Assembly (NCBI RefSeq): GCF_016862435.1
Contig: NZ_BOMY01000042.1
Location: forward strand, 1-64,000
DNA: 64,000 nucleotides
Direction of reading: 5' to 3'
Source of the DNA: Paractinoplanes tereljensis
GTDB lineage: Bacteria > Actinomycetota > Actinomycetes > Mycobacteriales > Micromonosporaceae
A program made the position numbers and the translations under genes. This document shows positions 7,453-15,067 of this stretch, in pieces; within the stretch, counting starts at the first letter, position 1; each line of letters opens with the position of its first letter. The notes under the pieces are model-generated. The model searched no databases, was not told the DNA's origin, and saw only the letters and a list, made by a program, of their open reading frames with translations.

Positions 7453-7905
7453 TTAGGTGATCGTCCCGCTGGCGTAGGTGTAGGACCAACGCTCGTCTTC
7501 GCCCTGCACCTCGACGACGCCCGAGCGGACGAACGGCGAGATCGCGACGTAGAAGGCGGTGGCCAGATCCGACCACTTCGGGTCCCCCACGGCGTCGTCA
7601 GCGAACTCGAGCCAGTCTCCGTCACGGGTGATCGAGGCGGCTGCCACCCACGCGATGGCGGCCAGGGTGTCGCTCGGCGGAAATCTTTCCAGATCGAGGC
7701 CGCTATCCCGGATGGCCCAGGCCGCCTTGACAACGGCGACAGCAGCGGCGTCGTCCGCTTCCGCAAGGTGCAGACGGCCTGACGGCCACACCGAATATCC
7801 CACAGGCGCACGGTACGAGCCCCCACGGTCAGCGTCCACAGCTCGAGGGCGCGGTAGCGATAGCTCACGATCCAGCGCGCCTATTGGTGTGCCGTCCCCG
7901 GCCAC
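7453..7905 (-). CDS. Uncharacterised 150-aa protein
   Basis: After a weak first 30 residues the sequence is clearly coding: WPSGRLHLAEADDAAAVAVV, an Asp/Glu-rich helical middle, and the ending GEDERWSYTYASGTIT. No domain is recognised. It is soluble and acidic. Its start overlaps the 3' end of the 117-aa gene by 25 bp, so the two are probably translated together. The real start may be a little downstream. Confidence 0.6.
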   Translation of the reverse strand: MAGDGTPIGALDRELSLPRPRAVDADRGGSYRAPVGYSVWPSGRLHLAEADDAAAVAVVKAAWAIRDSGLDLERFPPSDTLAAIAWVAAASITRDGDWLEFADDAVGDPKWSDLATAFYVAISPFVRSGVVEVQGEDERWSYTYASGTIT

Positions 7906-8234
7906 TGGTAGACGAAGGCCTCCGGCGGGAGCTCATCTTGGGTGAGCAATCGGACCAGCTCGTCGAGCAGCCCGTTCAGGTCCTCCAGACCGGCCAATCC
8001 ATAGGTCTTGTTGACGACTCGGTCGTCGCTCAGGCGCACGGTGGAGAGATCGGCTTCGCCGCTGTTCCAGATCGTGACCTCCACCAGCCACTCAGCGGAC
8101 TCGAACTCAACGCCCGTAACCGCCTTTCCGTGATTTGGGTGCACCGGCCGCACGTGCTGACGCAATCCAAGCGCCGCCCACACCGACGCCCGGTCCTGGA
8201 GCGCCGACGGCAGCTCCTCAAGAGGAAAAGTCAC
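7881..8234 (-). CDS. Uncharacterised 117-aa soluble protein
   Basis: A compact acidic protein with a predicted alternation of strands and helices: AEWLVEVTIWNSGEADLSTV in the centre and GLEDLNGLLDELVRLL near the end. I recognise no family. The layout resembles small immunity-type or Imm-like proteins, which is a guess. It sits in a minus-strand run between the Mth938-like gene and the 150-aa gene, and overlaps the latter by 25 bp. Confidence 0.65.
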   Translation of the reverse strand: MTFPLEELPSALQDRASVWAALGLRQHVRPVHPNHGKAVTGVEFESAEWLVEVTIWNSGEADLSTVRLSDDRVVNKTYGLAGLEDLNGLLDELVRLLTQDELPPEAFVYQWPGTAHQ

Positions 8235-8315
8235 GGCGGCGACGATCCTCCCCCGCGACGCCGGGCGCCTCGGGATTTGCCGCCGCGGAGCTGAGCCCCA
8301 ACCGGCTTCGGTGCA

Positions 8316-8693
8316 TCAGCAGGTCGAATGAAACAGTCCACCGACCAGTTGGGTCGCCGCTAGCTCGTTGTAGATCTGGACCGCTTCGGTTGTCTCGGCG
8401 ACATACGCCCTGACGTCCCTCTCCTCGAGAAACTCAAGCGTGAGCCGGCTGACCTGAAGTTGTAGATCCATCCCCCGGGACAAAACGACAGCCGCGGCAC
8501 CATGGAGGAGAAGCTCTTCGATGTCGGCGGGCTGGATGCCAGGGCTATGGCGGGTACCCGTCTCCGACCAATCCCACTCCCGGCCACCGCCGGGGTAGAG
8601 CTTGACATCTTTGACCACTCCCAGGCTCTCAACCTCGATACGGCCCCATGCGACGGCCAGAATCCTCGGGGATCGTTTCGCGTCCTCACTCAC
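8316..8693 (-). CDS. Mth938-like domain protein
   Basis: The 125-aa protein carries the features of the Mth938/AAMDC fold: WGRIEVESLG, KDVKLYPGGGREWDWSETG, then PADIEELL, and a C-terminal segment with YNELAATQLVGGLFHSTC. The GTG at 8693 follows GGAG at good spacing. The family is widespread and small; its biochemical role is not settled. The start overlaps the end of the 70-aa gene by 8 bp, which suggests translational coupling. Confidence 0.8.
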   Translation of the reverse strand: MSEDAKRSPRILAVAWGRIEVESLGVVKDVKLYPGGGREWDWSETGTRHSPGIQPADIEELLLHGAAAVVLSRGMDLQLQVSRLTLEFLEERDVRAYVAETTEAVQIYNELAATQLVGGLFHSTC

Positions 8694-8898
8694 AGCAGCT
8701 CCGTTCACCGAGACCGTCCGGTCGGCGCAGGTGCGGCAGTCGGGCGCCCTCCTCGGCGGCCACCGCCGGGTCCGGATGCGGTTGACCGTGGCTGGCCTGC
8801 CGGAAGGCATCGCGCCGATCGCGAAGCGGCAGCTGCCGGTAGGCGCGCGCCGCAGCCCGTCTCTCGCACTTGGTGAAGTCGTAGAGCGTGTCCGGCAC
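8686..8898 (-). CDS. Small basic protein (70 aa)
   Basis: GTG-started frame reading DTLYDFTKCERRAAARAYRQ and RRDAFRQASHGQPHPDPAVA. The HPDP-V/A pattern occurs in short actinobacterial proteins of unknown function. It overlaps the Mth938-like gene by 8 bp and lies 54 bp after the Ntn-hydrolase stop in the same direction. The last 15 residues are low in information. Moderately supported as a gene because of the composition and the coupling. Confidence 0.5.
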   Translation of the reverse strand: MPDTLYDFTKCERRAAARAYRQLPLRDRRDAFRQASHGQPHPDPAVAAEEGARLPHLRRPDGLGERSCCE

Positions 8899-8952
8899 GC
8901 CTGAGATGATGACAGCCGCAACCCCTCGCAGGATGGTGGGCGCGGACGACTT

Positions 8953-9492
8953 TCACTCCGACTGCACCACGGTGAAGGGCGGCCGTACGCCCTCGGTCAG
9001 CTCGGCCGCCGCCTCGAGCGCCATCACCGCACGTTGGCGGCTACTGACCGCCGACCTGGCCGTCGAGTGCAGCGACCCCAGGGCGACCAGGTAGCCGGAC
9101 CCGACAGCGGTATAACCCGAGATCGTGTGCCCGATCTGATAGTCGTCGTCGACAACATAGAGGCGACCATGAATGCCGACGAGAAATTTTCCACCCTGTT
9201 CCTGGCCGTTCTCGGTCCTCGCGTAGCCGCCCGTGGAGAGACACTCGCGGACGGCCTCAATGAAGGTGGTCACCATGAACCGGTCGACGTCCCAGGTGTC
9301 GGGTTCGCTGACGTTCAGGGAGTAGCGCAGAAGTTGACCCATCCGATAGCTGGTCGTGAAGCCCATCAGGTATGGCCCCACCTGAAACACCTTGGAATCC
9401 GACCGCACCGCAACGTGCCACCCGTCGCTCCCCGCCGAATCCCCACCGATGGTGACGGTCTGCCCGTCTGAAATCCCGACGATGCACGTCAT
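8953..9492 (-). CDS. Orphan proteasome-like Ntn-hydrolase
   Basis: The ATG at 9492 gives MTCIVGISDGQTVTIGGDSA, so removal of Met exposes Thr1. Counting from that Thr, Asp17 (GGDSAG) and Lys33 (SDSKVF) fall at the positions of the proteasome/HslV catalytic triad. The 179-aa length fits a single beta subunit. Proteins of this type are N-terminal-nucleophile peptidases or amidases acting in the cytoplasm. No HslU, ARC/Mpa or alpha subunit gene is nearby. GGAGAG precedes the start. It heads a minus-strand series of small genes down to 7279. Confidence 0.8.
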   Translation of the reverse strand: MTCIVGISDGQTVTIGGDSAGSDGWHVAVRSDSKVFQVGPYLMGFTTSYRMGQLLRYSLNVSEPDTWDVDRFMVTTFIEAVRECLSTGGYARTENGQEQGGKFLVGIHGRLYVVDDDYQIGHTISGYTAVGSGYLVALGSLHSTARSAVSSRQRAVMALEAAAELTEGVRPPFTVVQSE

Positions 9493-9698
9493 GAAGCCAC
9501 TCTCCATGGCCGGGGAACGCATGCCAACCATCGAGTGAGCGGCTCCGGAATGACGTTCTGGTTTGCTCTCGGGGGTCGGCCTTACCCGCGGGGCACACAT
9601 CTGCCGAGCTGAACGTTTCCGCCGTCATCCCGCGAACCAGACCGAGATCGATACGATCTTGCGGGAATCTCCTGGCGTTTGAACGAGAGCGAGATGAC

Positions 9699-10058
9699 GT
9701 GTCGTACGACCTTGCGGTCTGGGAGGGCGAACGTCCTGCGGACATTGACGCGGGCGAAGCGTTTGAGCAGTTGTATCGCCAGTTCATCGAATCCTCGGAG
9801 ACGACTCCGCCGACGCCGGCGATGCGCGAGTATGTCGCGGCTCTGCTCGCCAGGTGGGTCGATCTGACGGAGGACGAGGACGACAGCAGCCCCTGGTCCG
9901 CCGGGCCGCTCATCAACGAGGCTTCCGGGCCGATCATCTACTTCGCGATGCGCTACAGCATGGCCGACGAAGTGTCCGCGATCGCCGCTCGCATGGCCGC
10001 CGACCGAGGTCTCGTCTGCTTCGACCCGCAACAGAACCGCCTCCGCCCCCGCAACTGA
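9699..10058 (+). CDS. Conserved 119-aa protein, MSYDLAVWEG family
   Basis: Starts at GTG 9699 with MSYDLAVWEGERPADIDAGE, a signature seen in small actinobacterial hypothetical proteins that often occur in clusters with other small immunity-like genes. The rest is acidic with FAMRYSMADEVSAIAARMAA as the core helix. No catalytic motif is visible. It is divergent from the Ntn-hydrolase gene and ends before a strong hairpin at 10173-10200. Confidence 0.8.
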   Translation: MSYDLAVWEGERPADIDAGEAFEQLYRQFIESSETTPPTPAMREYVAALLARWVDLTEDEDDSSPWSAGPLINEASGPIIYFAMRYSMADEVSAIAARMAADRGLVCFDPQQNRLRPRN

Positions 10059-10172
10059 CGAATTCTGAGGCCGCGGACAGACTCCAACGGCCTCGGCACT
10101 CGGCAGACAGGCCTACCGTGCCGCCGGGCAGCCCTGCGCTGCTTGCGTCCCGGTGACTGATCGCCGGGTGGC

Positions 10173-10200
10173 GGCACCGGCGGCGCGGGCCGCCGGTGCC
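10173..10200. terminator. Bidirectional terminator hairpin
   Basis: GGCACCGGCGGC (10173-10184) pairs perfectly with GCCGCCGGTGCC (10189-10200) around a 4-nt loop. It lies between the convergent genes ending at 10058 and 10211. There is no T-run, as is common in actinobacteria. Confidence 0.65.
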
Positions 10201-10210
10201 GGGGTGTGGT

Positions 10211-10726
10211 TCATTCCCAGACGGTGTTCCAGCAGCAACCCGGGTGCAGCTGGCGCAGGATGTGCAAGTAGCCGTCGGTGCCTACCACCTGGACTCGGAT
10301 GGTGCTGGTGCCTGCGTCGTACCAGGCTCCCAGGTAGCTGTGGGACTGGATCTGGCCGCTCAGTGGGACCCAGCCGTACCAGTCGCCGCCTGGCCAGATC
10401 TGCCAGTTGTGCCATAGCTGGCCGTCCTGGCCTCGGCCGAAGATTTCCAGGCGGCCGTCGTTGTTGTGGGTGGCGCCTACGCCGCTGCTGATCTTCTGGC
10501 CGGACAGCGGGCGAACCACGCTGTCCGGCTGTATGCCGGCGCGGGAGGCCCACTGGTGATAGACGATGTCGCGGTCGGTCCAGAACCACTCCGACCGGCC
10601 GTCGAGGTTGACCGCGGTCTCCAGGTACAAATATTTGCCGGCCTGGGCCGGGGCGGTTGGCGCCAGCACGAACGCGGTGGCCACCATCGCGATTACCAGC
10701 AACGCCCGCCGGATAGATCGGCTCAT
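10211..10726 (-). CDS. Secreted beta-propeller lectin-like protein
   Basis: The 171-aa protein has a Sec signal peptide (MSRSIRRALLVIAMVATAFV ending at about AQA29) and then repeats of the tachylectin/PLL type: W-T-DRDIVYHQW, NNDGRLEIFGRGQDGQLWHNWQ, GTDGYLHILRQ. Such short Trp-rich blades bind glycans or form part of a five- to seven-blade propeller. Only about three blades are present, so it may assemble as an oligomer. GGGGAGAAGC precedes the ATG. The role on the cell surface or in the medium is inferred. Confidence 0.8.
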   Translation of the reverse strand: MSRSIRRALLVIAMVATAFVLAPTAPAQAGKYLYLETAVNLDGRSEWFWTDRDIVYHQWASRAGIQPDSVVRPLSGQKISSGVGATHNNDGRLEIFGRGQDGQLWHNWQIWPGGDWYGWVPLSGQIQSHSYLGAWYDAGTSTIRVQVVGTDGYLHILRQLHPGCCWNTVWE

Positions 10727-10844
10727 TCGCTTCTCCCCGTTTCGACAGCTCGCGCGTTCTGCGCGTAGTTGCATCGTCGAATCCGGCGGGGAGGCGTGCC
10801 AGGCAGGCGACCGGCAAACTACCGGCAACCGAGTCAGCGGAGGA

Positions 10845-10970
10845 CTACGGCCGGCTGGCGGCCTTACGCCGTTTTTCATCGGCGTCGGCGATGCCGTGGG
10901 CGACGGCCGTCCGGATCACCCGGTACAGCACGGCTACCCCCAGCAGCCAGAGCAACAACGATCCGATCAT
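10845..10970 (-). CDS. 41-aa single-helix membrane protein
   Basis: ATG at 10970, stop at 10847-10845. It reads MIGSLLLWLLGVAVLYRVIR, then TAVAHGIADADEKRRKAASRP: one membrane helix followed by a charged cytoplasmic tail. GGGGG lies just upstream. Too short for most gene callers. The composition is convincing, but no family is known to me. Confidence 0.55.
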   Translation of the reverse strand: MIGSLLLWLLGVAVLYRVIRTAVAHGIADADEKRRKAASRP

Positions 10971-11102
10971 GATCCCCCGTCCGTAGCGCGAGGCTAGATG
11001 ATCATCTTCGCCGTCAACACGTCAAGTTCCCGCTTCAACCTTCTGATCAGCGGCAACGAGGGCGCGGGACGTCCGTGATCGGGGCGGGATAGGTTCGAGG
11101 GT

Positions 11103-11543
11103 ATGGCGGACAAGACCCAGCGTTCGGTGAGCCTGCGGCGTACGAGCCTTGGGCAGTACGAGGTGCGCAACGACCGTGGCGGTGCGATGACCATCGGGGT
11201 CGGGGACGGGGCTGAATTCACGCCGGTTGAGTTGCTGCTTGCCGCGCTTGGTGGGTGCACGGGGGCCGACATCGACTACATCACCAGCAAGCGGGCCGAG
11301 CCGGAGAGCTTCTCCGTTCACGTCACCGGGGACAAAGTCCGGGACGAGAGTGGCGGCAACCGGCTGGTCAACCTGGCTATCGAGCTGCTTGTCACGTTTC
11401 CGGAAGGGGCCGCGGGGGACGCTGCCCGGGAGGCACTGCCGCGCGCGGCGAAGATGTCGCACGATCGGCTCTGCACCGTGTCGCGGACGGTCGAGCTCGG
11501 CAGTCCGGTGGACACCCGCATCGCGCCGCCGCCCGTCGGCTAG
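11103..11543 (+). CDS. OsmC-family peroxiredoxin-like protein
   Basis: The 146-aa protein has the OsmC/Ohr fold signatures: TPVELLLAALGGCTGADIDY with the first conserved Cys, and DRLCTVSRTV with the second. Family members reduce organic hydroperoxides with this cysteine pair, using thiol donors in the cytoplasm. The start is the ATG 11103. The TPR gene begins 5 bp after its stop, so the two form a short operon. Confidence 0.9.
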   Translation: MADKTQRSVSLRRTSLGQYEVRNDRGGAMTIGVGDGAEFTPVELLLAALGGCTGADIDYITSKRAEPESFSVHVTGDKVRDESGGNRLVNLAIELLVTFPEGAAGDAAREALPRAAKMSHDRLCTVSRTVELGSPVDTRIAPPPVG

Positions 11544-11548
11544 CCGGC

Positions 11549-12052
11549 ATGAACCCGGTGGAGCAGCTGATCACGCTCGACGCCGATCAGCGGATGGTGC
11601 CGGTCGACGCCGAAGCGCTGCGGGCAGCCGTCGGGCAGTTGCAGGCGACCGGCGATCGAGGCGCGTTGCGGCGGATCGGGGTCGCTCTGGTTGCGCTTGG
11701 TGAGTATGCCGAGGCGGTCGAGACGCTCGAGCGCGCGGTCTCGATTTCGGTGCGCCTCGACGACGTACCCGCTGAGGTCGCGGCTCGGATCAACCTCGGC
11801 GACGCATATCGGTACGCGGGCCGCCTTGGCCCGGCCGCCGAGCAATACTCCCGGGCGCTCCGCCTGGCGAAAGCGCAGGCGCCCGACCGGGTCGACTTTG
11901 CCCTTCAGCATCTTGGCAAGCACCATATCGACGCCGGTGAGCCGGATCTCGCGCGTGCCTGTCTCGCTGAGGCGCTGCGACTGCGTGAGGCCAAGGGCGA
12001 CGCCGGCCTCATCGCCTCGACCATCGCCGCCCTCAAACTGCTCGACGCTTAA
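11549..12052 (+). CDS. TPR-repeat protein
   Basis: The 167-aa protein consists almost entirely of helical tetratricopeptide-type repeats (IGVALVALGEYAEAVETLER, INLGDAYRYAGRLGPAAEQY, GEPDLARACLAEALRLRE). These make a scaffold for protein contacts. The ATG at 11549, 5 bp after osmC, is chosen; longer in-frame starts run through osmC. The partner is unknown. Confidence 0.85.
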   Translation: MNPVEQLITLDADQRMVPVDAEALRAAVGQLQATGDRGALRRIGVALVALGEYAEAVETLERAVSISVRLDDVPAEVAARINLGDAYRYAGRLGPAAEQYSRALRLAKAQAPDRVDFALQHLGKHHIDAGEPDLARACLAEALRLREAKGDAGLIASTIAALKLLDA

Positions 12053-12102
12053 CCGTCGGGAGTGCGCCCTGGGTTCGAAAGCTCGACACAGGAGGGGTCA
12101 GA

Positions 12103-12174
12103 TTGCTCTGGCAGTTGATCGGGGTCGCGGCGCTGCTTTCCTTCGTCGCCGAGGTCATCGACTTCGCGATCTGA
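12103..12174 (+). CDS. Possible 23-aa membrane peptide
   Basis: A near-ideal AGGAGGGG is followed 5 bases later by TTG and the frame LLWQLIGVAALLSFVAEVID, then FAI and a stop. It could be a small membrane peptide or a leader. The ribosome site is the main support; conservation is untested. Confidence 0.35.
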   Translation: MLWQLIGVAALLSFVAEVIDFAI

Positions 12175-12210
12175 CCGGTCCGCGCGGGACGGCGCTGCCA
12201 GGATCCAAGG

Positions 12211-12804
12211 GTGGAGGAAAACCCGGAGGTGGGCGAGGCGCTCGAGACGCTGTCGGTGTGGCTGATCGCGGAGGACGCCTACCTGCGCGACCGTGTGCCC
12301 GATGAGGTCCTGACCTACATGCAGGACCGCGTCGGCCAGTTGCTCGGACCGCACGCGCTTCAGGTGGCCGGTGACTTCGCACGCGAACGTGATCTCGTCG
12401 GACTGGCCCGCGACAGTGAGGCGCTGGACGAACTGCTCGCGCTGATCGAGGGAAAGCGGCGGCGGGGCTTCGAGATGGAGTGGCGAGCGTTTCCCCCGGC
12501 AACCGTGCGGGGCAAGGACTACCAGCCGGAGGCGCTGCTCGTGATGGCCGAGTACGGCGGCGGGGATCCAGTCTGGGACCGGCCCCGAGGTGACGGTGGG
12601 CAGGTCGAGCTGAGTGAGCTTGGGGTCTCCGCCTCGCTCGTGCAGCGGCTGCGGGCCTGGAACGACACGTGGGCGACTCCCGAGCCCTCCGAAGGGTGGA
12701 CCGAGAAAGGGATGGCCCTCGCGCACGAGCTGCAGCGGGAGCTTCCGGACCTGGACGTCCGGTACTTCCACGGCGACGACGACCGGCCACTACGAAGCCA
12801 ATGA
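12211..12804 (+). CDS. Uncharacterised actinobacterial protein (197 aa)
   Basis: A soluble acidic protein starting at GTG 12211. The N-terminal 80 residues are helical (VGEALETLSVWLIAEDAYLR). The C-terminal half contains QVELSELGVSASLVQRLRAW and LAHELQRELPDLDVRYFHGD, the latter pattern common at the ends of small actinomycete proteins. No family with a known function is recognised. It stands between the TPR gene and the lipoprotein gene on the same strand. Confidence 0.75.
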   Translation: MEENPEVGEALETLSVWLIAEDAYLRDRVPDEVLTYMQDRVGQLLGPHALQVAGDFARERDLVGLARDSEALDELLALIEGKRRRGFEMEWRAFPPATVRGKDYQPEALLVMAEYGGGDPVWDRPRGDGGQVELSELGVSASLVQRLRAWNDTWATPEPSEGWTEKGMALAHELQRELPDLDVRYFHGDDDRPLRSQ

Positions 12805-12843
12805 ACGGCGACATGACTTGCGTGCCGGTCTAGCATTCGCAAC

Positions 12844-13533
12844 ATGTCCCGACTCCGCGCTGTTCTCGCGCTGTCCGCTGTTCTGTTCGCGCTCGTCGCG
12901 TGCACCCCTGACAAGGCCAGGACCGGCGGCAGCACGGCGTCGTTGCCCGACCTGCCGCCCGGCGACACGCTGGTCAAAGAGTCCGCCACGGCGATGCAGG
13001 CGATCAAGACCACGCAGTTCCTGATCACCGCCGAGGGCGAGGTCGCCGGGCTCAGCCTGCGTCGCGCCGAGGGCACGCTGACCAAAGAGGGCAGCGCCAA
13101 GGGCACCGCGCAGATCGATCAGTCGGGTGCGGCCGTCGAGCTGGAGTTCGTGATCGTCGGCGACAAGCTCTACCTGAAGGGGCCGACCGGCGGTTACCAG
13201 ACGCTGCCGCTCACCCTCGCCGCCACCGTCTACGACCCGTCGGCCATTCTCGACCCCGACCGGGGCATCGCCAAGGTGCTCAGCTCGGCCACCGGCGCCA
13301 CCACCGAGGCCTCCGAGGCCGTCGACGGCAAGGACGCCTGGCGGGTCGCGGTCACCACGACCGGCACCGACCTGGCCGGACTGATCCCGGGCGTTACCGG
13401 CAGCATCCCGGCCAAGCTCTGGATCGCCAACGCCGACAAGCGACTGCTCAAGGCCGCCTTCACCCTGTCGGGAGGCTCGGCCACGGTGACGTTCAAGGAG
13501 TTTGACGCACCGGTGACGATCAGTGCTCCTTAG
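12844..13533 (+). CDS. lprG: LppX/LprAFG-family lipoprotein
   Basis: A lipoprotein signal ends at LVAC (Cys20). The mature 209 residues show the LprG-type half-barrel pattern: KESATAMQAIKTTQFLITAEG at the start and VDGKDAWRVAVTTTGTD later. In mycobacteria LprG binds triacylated lipids and works with the adjacent MFS protein Rv1410c (P55). Here the MFS gene overlaps it by 11 bp, the same arrangement. The role in lipid or glycolipid export is inferred from that family pair. Confidence 0.85.
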   Translation: MSRLRAVLALSAVLFALVACTPDKARTGGSTASLPDLPPGDTLVKESATAMQAIKTTQFLITAEGEVAGLSLRRAEGTLTKEGSAKGTAQIDQSGAAVELEFVIVGDKLYLKGPTGGYQTLPLTLAATVYDPSAILDPDRGIAKVLSSATGATTEASEAVDGKDAWRVAVTTTGTDLAGLIPGVTGSIPAKLWIANADKRLLKAAFTLSGGSATVTFKEFDAPVTISAP

Positions 13534-15034
13534 CAAAAGGCGCCTGGCGATCAGCGTCGGGGGCGCGACCGTTCTGCTTGCGGCCCTTGACGCGTACGTC
13601 GTAGTGACCGTTCTGACCGACATCCTCGGCGACGTGCACATTCCGCTCAACCGGCTCGAGCGCGCGACCCCGATCGTGACCGGCTACCTGCTGGGTTACG
13701 TGGCGGGCATGCCGCTGCTCGGGTCGCTCTCCGACCGGCTCGGCCGCCGGGCGGTCATCGTGGCCTGCCTGGCCGGTTTCGCGGCGGGGTCGGCGATGAC
13801 CGCCGCCTCGGGCGAGTCGATCCACTGGCTGGTGGCCGGGCGTGGGCTGCAGGGGCTGGCCGGTGGCGCGCTGCTGCCGGTGACGATGGCCCTGGCCGGC
13901 GACCTCTGGACGGAACGGCACCGGCGCGCGGTCGCCCTCGGCGCGGTCGGCGCCGCGCAGGAACTCGGCAGCGTGCTCGGCCCGATCTACGGCGGTGCGG
14001 TCGCCGCGCTGATCGGCTGGCGCGGCATCTTCTGGATCAACATCCCGCTGGCCGCGCTGGCCGCCGTGGCCGTGCTCTACGCACTGCCCAAGGAGAACGG
14101 CGACCGGTCGGCGAAGAAGAGCGTCGACGTGCTCGGCGGCATCCTGCTCGCGGCCGGCCTGGCGCTGCTCGTCGTCGGGCTCTACAACCCGGATCCGGAA
14201 CACGCGGTGCTCCCCTCCTGGGGACCCGCCACCCTCGGCGCCGCGGTGGCCGTACTCGTCGTGTTTGGTTTGTGGGAAGGGCGGGCCCGGACCAAGCTGT
14301 TCGATCCCGCCGGCGTGAGCATGGTGCCGTTTGTCGCCGCGCTCGGCGCGAGTTTCTGCACCGGCGCGGCCCTGATGGTGACGCTCGTCGACGTCCAGCT
14401 GGTCGCGCAGACGCTGCTCGGCAGGGACGCGTTCGGCGGCACGCTGCTGCTCACCCGCTTCCTGATCGCGCTCCCGATCGGTGCCGTGCTCGGTGGCGCG
14501 GTGCTCGCCCGGCTGGGCGAGCGGTTGGTCACCCTGATCGGTCTGCTGACGGCCGCTTGCGGGTACGCGCTGATCGCGTACTGGCCGACCGACGTCCTCG
14601 CCGCCCGCTACGCCGGAATCCTGCCCCGCCTCGACGTCGACCTCGTCATCGCCGGCCTGGGCCTCGGCCTGGTCATCGCACCGCTCGCCGCGGCCGTGCT
14701 GCGGGTAAGCCCGCCGGACCGGCACGGCGTGGCCTCGGCCGCCGCGGTGGTGTCCCGGATGGTCGGCATGCTGCTCGGCGTCGCCGCGCTGACCGCGTGG
14801 GGCCTGCACCGCTTCCAGGCGCTGACCGCGAACCTGGACACCCCGCTGCCGTTCGGCGTCGACCCGGCCGAATACCGCGCCCGGATGGACGTCTACGAGG
14901 TGGCGCTGAAGGCCGCCCTGCAGACCGAATACCGGGAGATCTTCCTGGTCACGGCCGGCCTCTGCGTCGTAGGCGCGCTGCTCGGCCTGCTGCTGGCCGG
15001 CCGCCCAGCAGATCGACGCATGCCGATATCCTGA
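13523..15034 (+). CDS. MFS exporter, P55/Rv1410c type
   Basis: The 503-aa transporter has about 14 helices, the MFS loop motif GSLSDRLGRRAVIV (about residues 65-80) and an antiporter-type motif near GAAQELGSVLGPIYGG. A GTG start lies inside the lipoprotein gene and overlaps it by 11 bp. In mycobacteria the corresponding transporter exports triacylglycerides and related lipids together with LprG. The gene order makes the same partnership likely here. Substrate is inferred, not shown. Confidence 0.88.
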   Translation: MLLSKRRLAISVGGATVLLAALDAYVVVTVLTDILGDVHIPLNRLERATPIVTGYLLGYVAGMPLLGSLSDRLGRRAVIVACLAGFAAGSAMTAASGESIHWLVAGRGLQGLAGGALLPVTMALAGDLWTERHRRAVALGAVGAAQELGSVLGPIYGGAVAALIGWRGIFWINIPLAALAAVAVLYALPKENGDRSAKKSVDVLGGILLAAGLALLVVGLYNPDPEHAVLPSWGPATLGAAVAVLVVFGLWEGRARTKLFDPAGVSMVPFVAALGASFCTGAALMVTLVDVQLVAQTLLGRDAFGGTLLLTRFLIALPIGAVLGGAVLARLGERLVTLIGLLTAACGYALIAYWPTDVLAARYAGILPRLDVDLVIAGLGLGLVIAPLAAAVLRVSPPDRHGVASAAAVVSRMVGMLLGVAALTAWGLHRFQALTANLDTPLPFGVDPAEYRARMDVYEVALKAALQTEYREIFLVTAGLCVVGALLGLLLAGRPADRRMPIS

Positions 15035-15036
15035 CG

Positions 15037-15054
15037 CTTGGGAACGCTCCCAAG
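15037..15054. promoter_or_regulatory. CebR-type (LacI family) operator
   Basis: CTTGGGAACGCTCCCAAG contains TGGGAACGCTCCCA, one base from the actinobacterial cellobiose-regulator box TGGGAGCGCTCCCA. It is centred about 22 bp before the start of the secreted protein at 15068. Confidence 0.6.
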
Positions 15055-15067
15055 CCGAAGGAGAACC

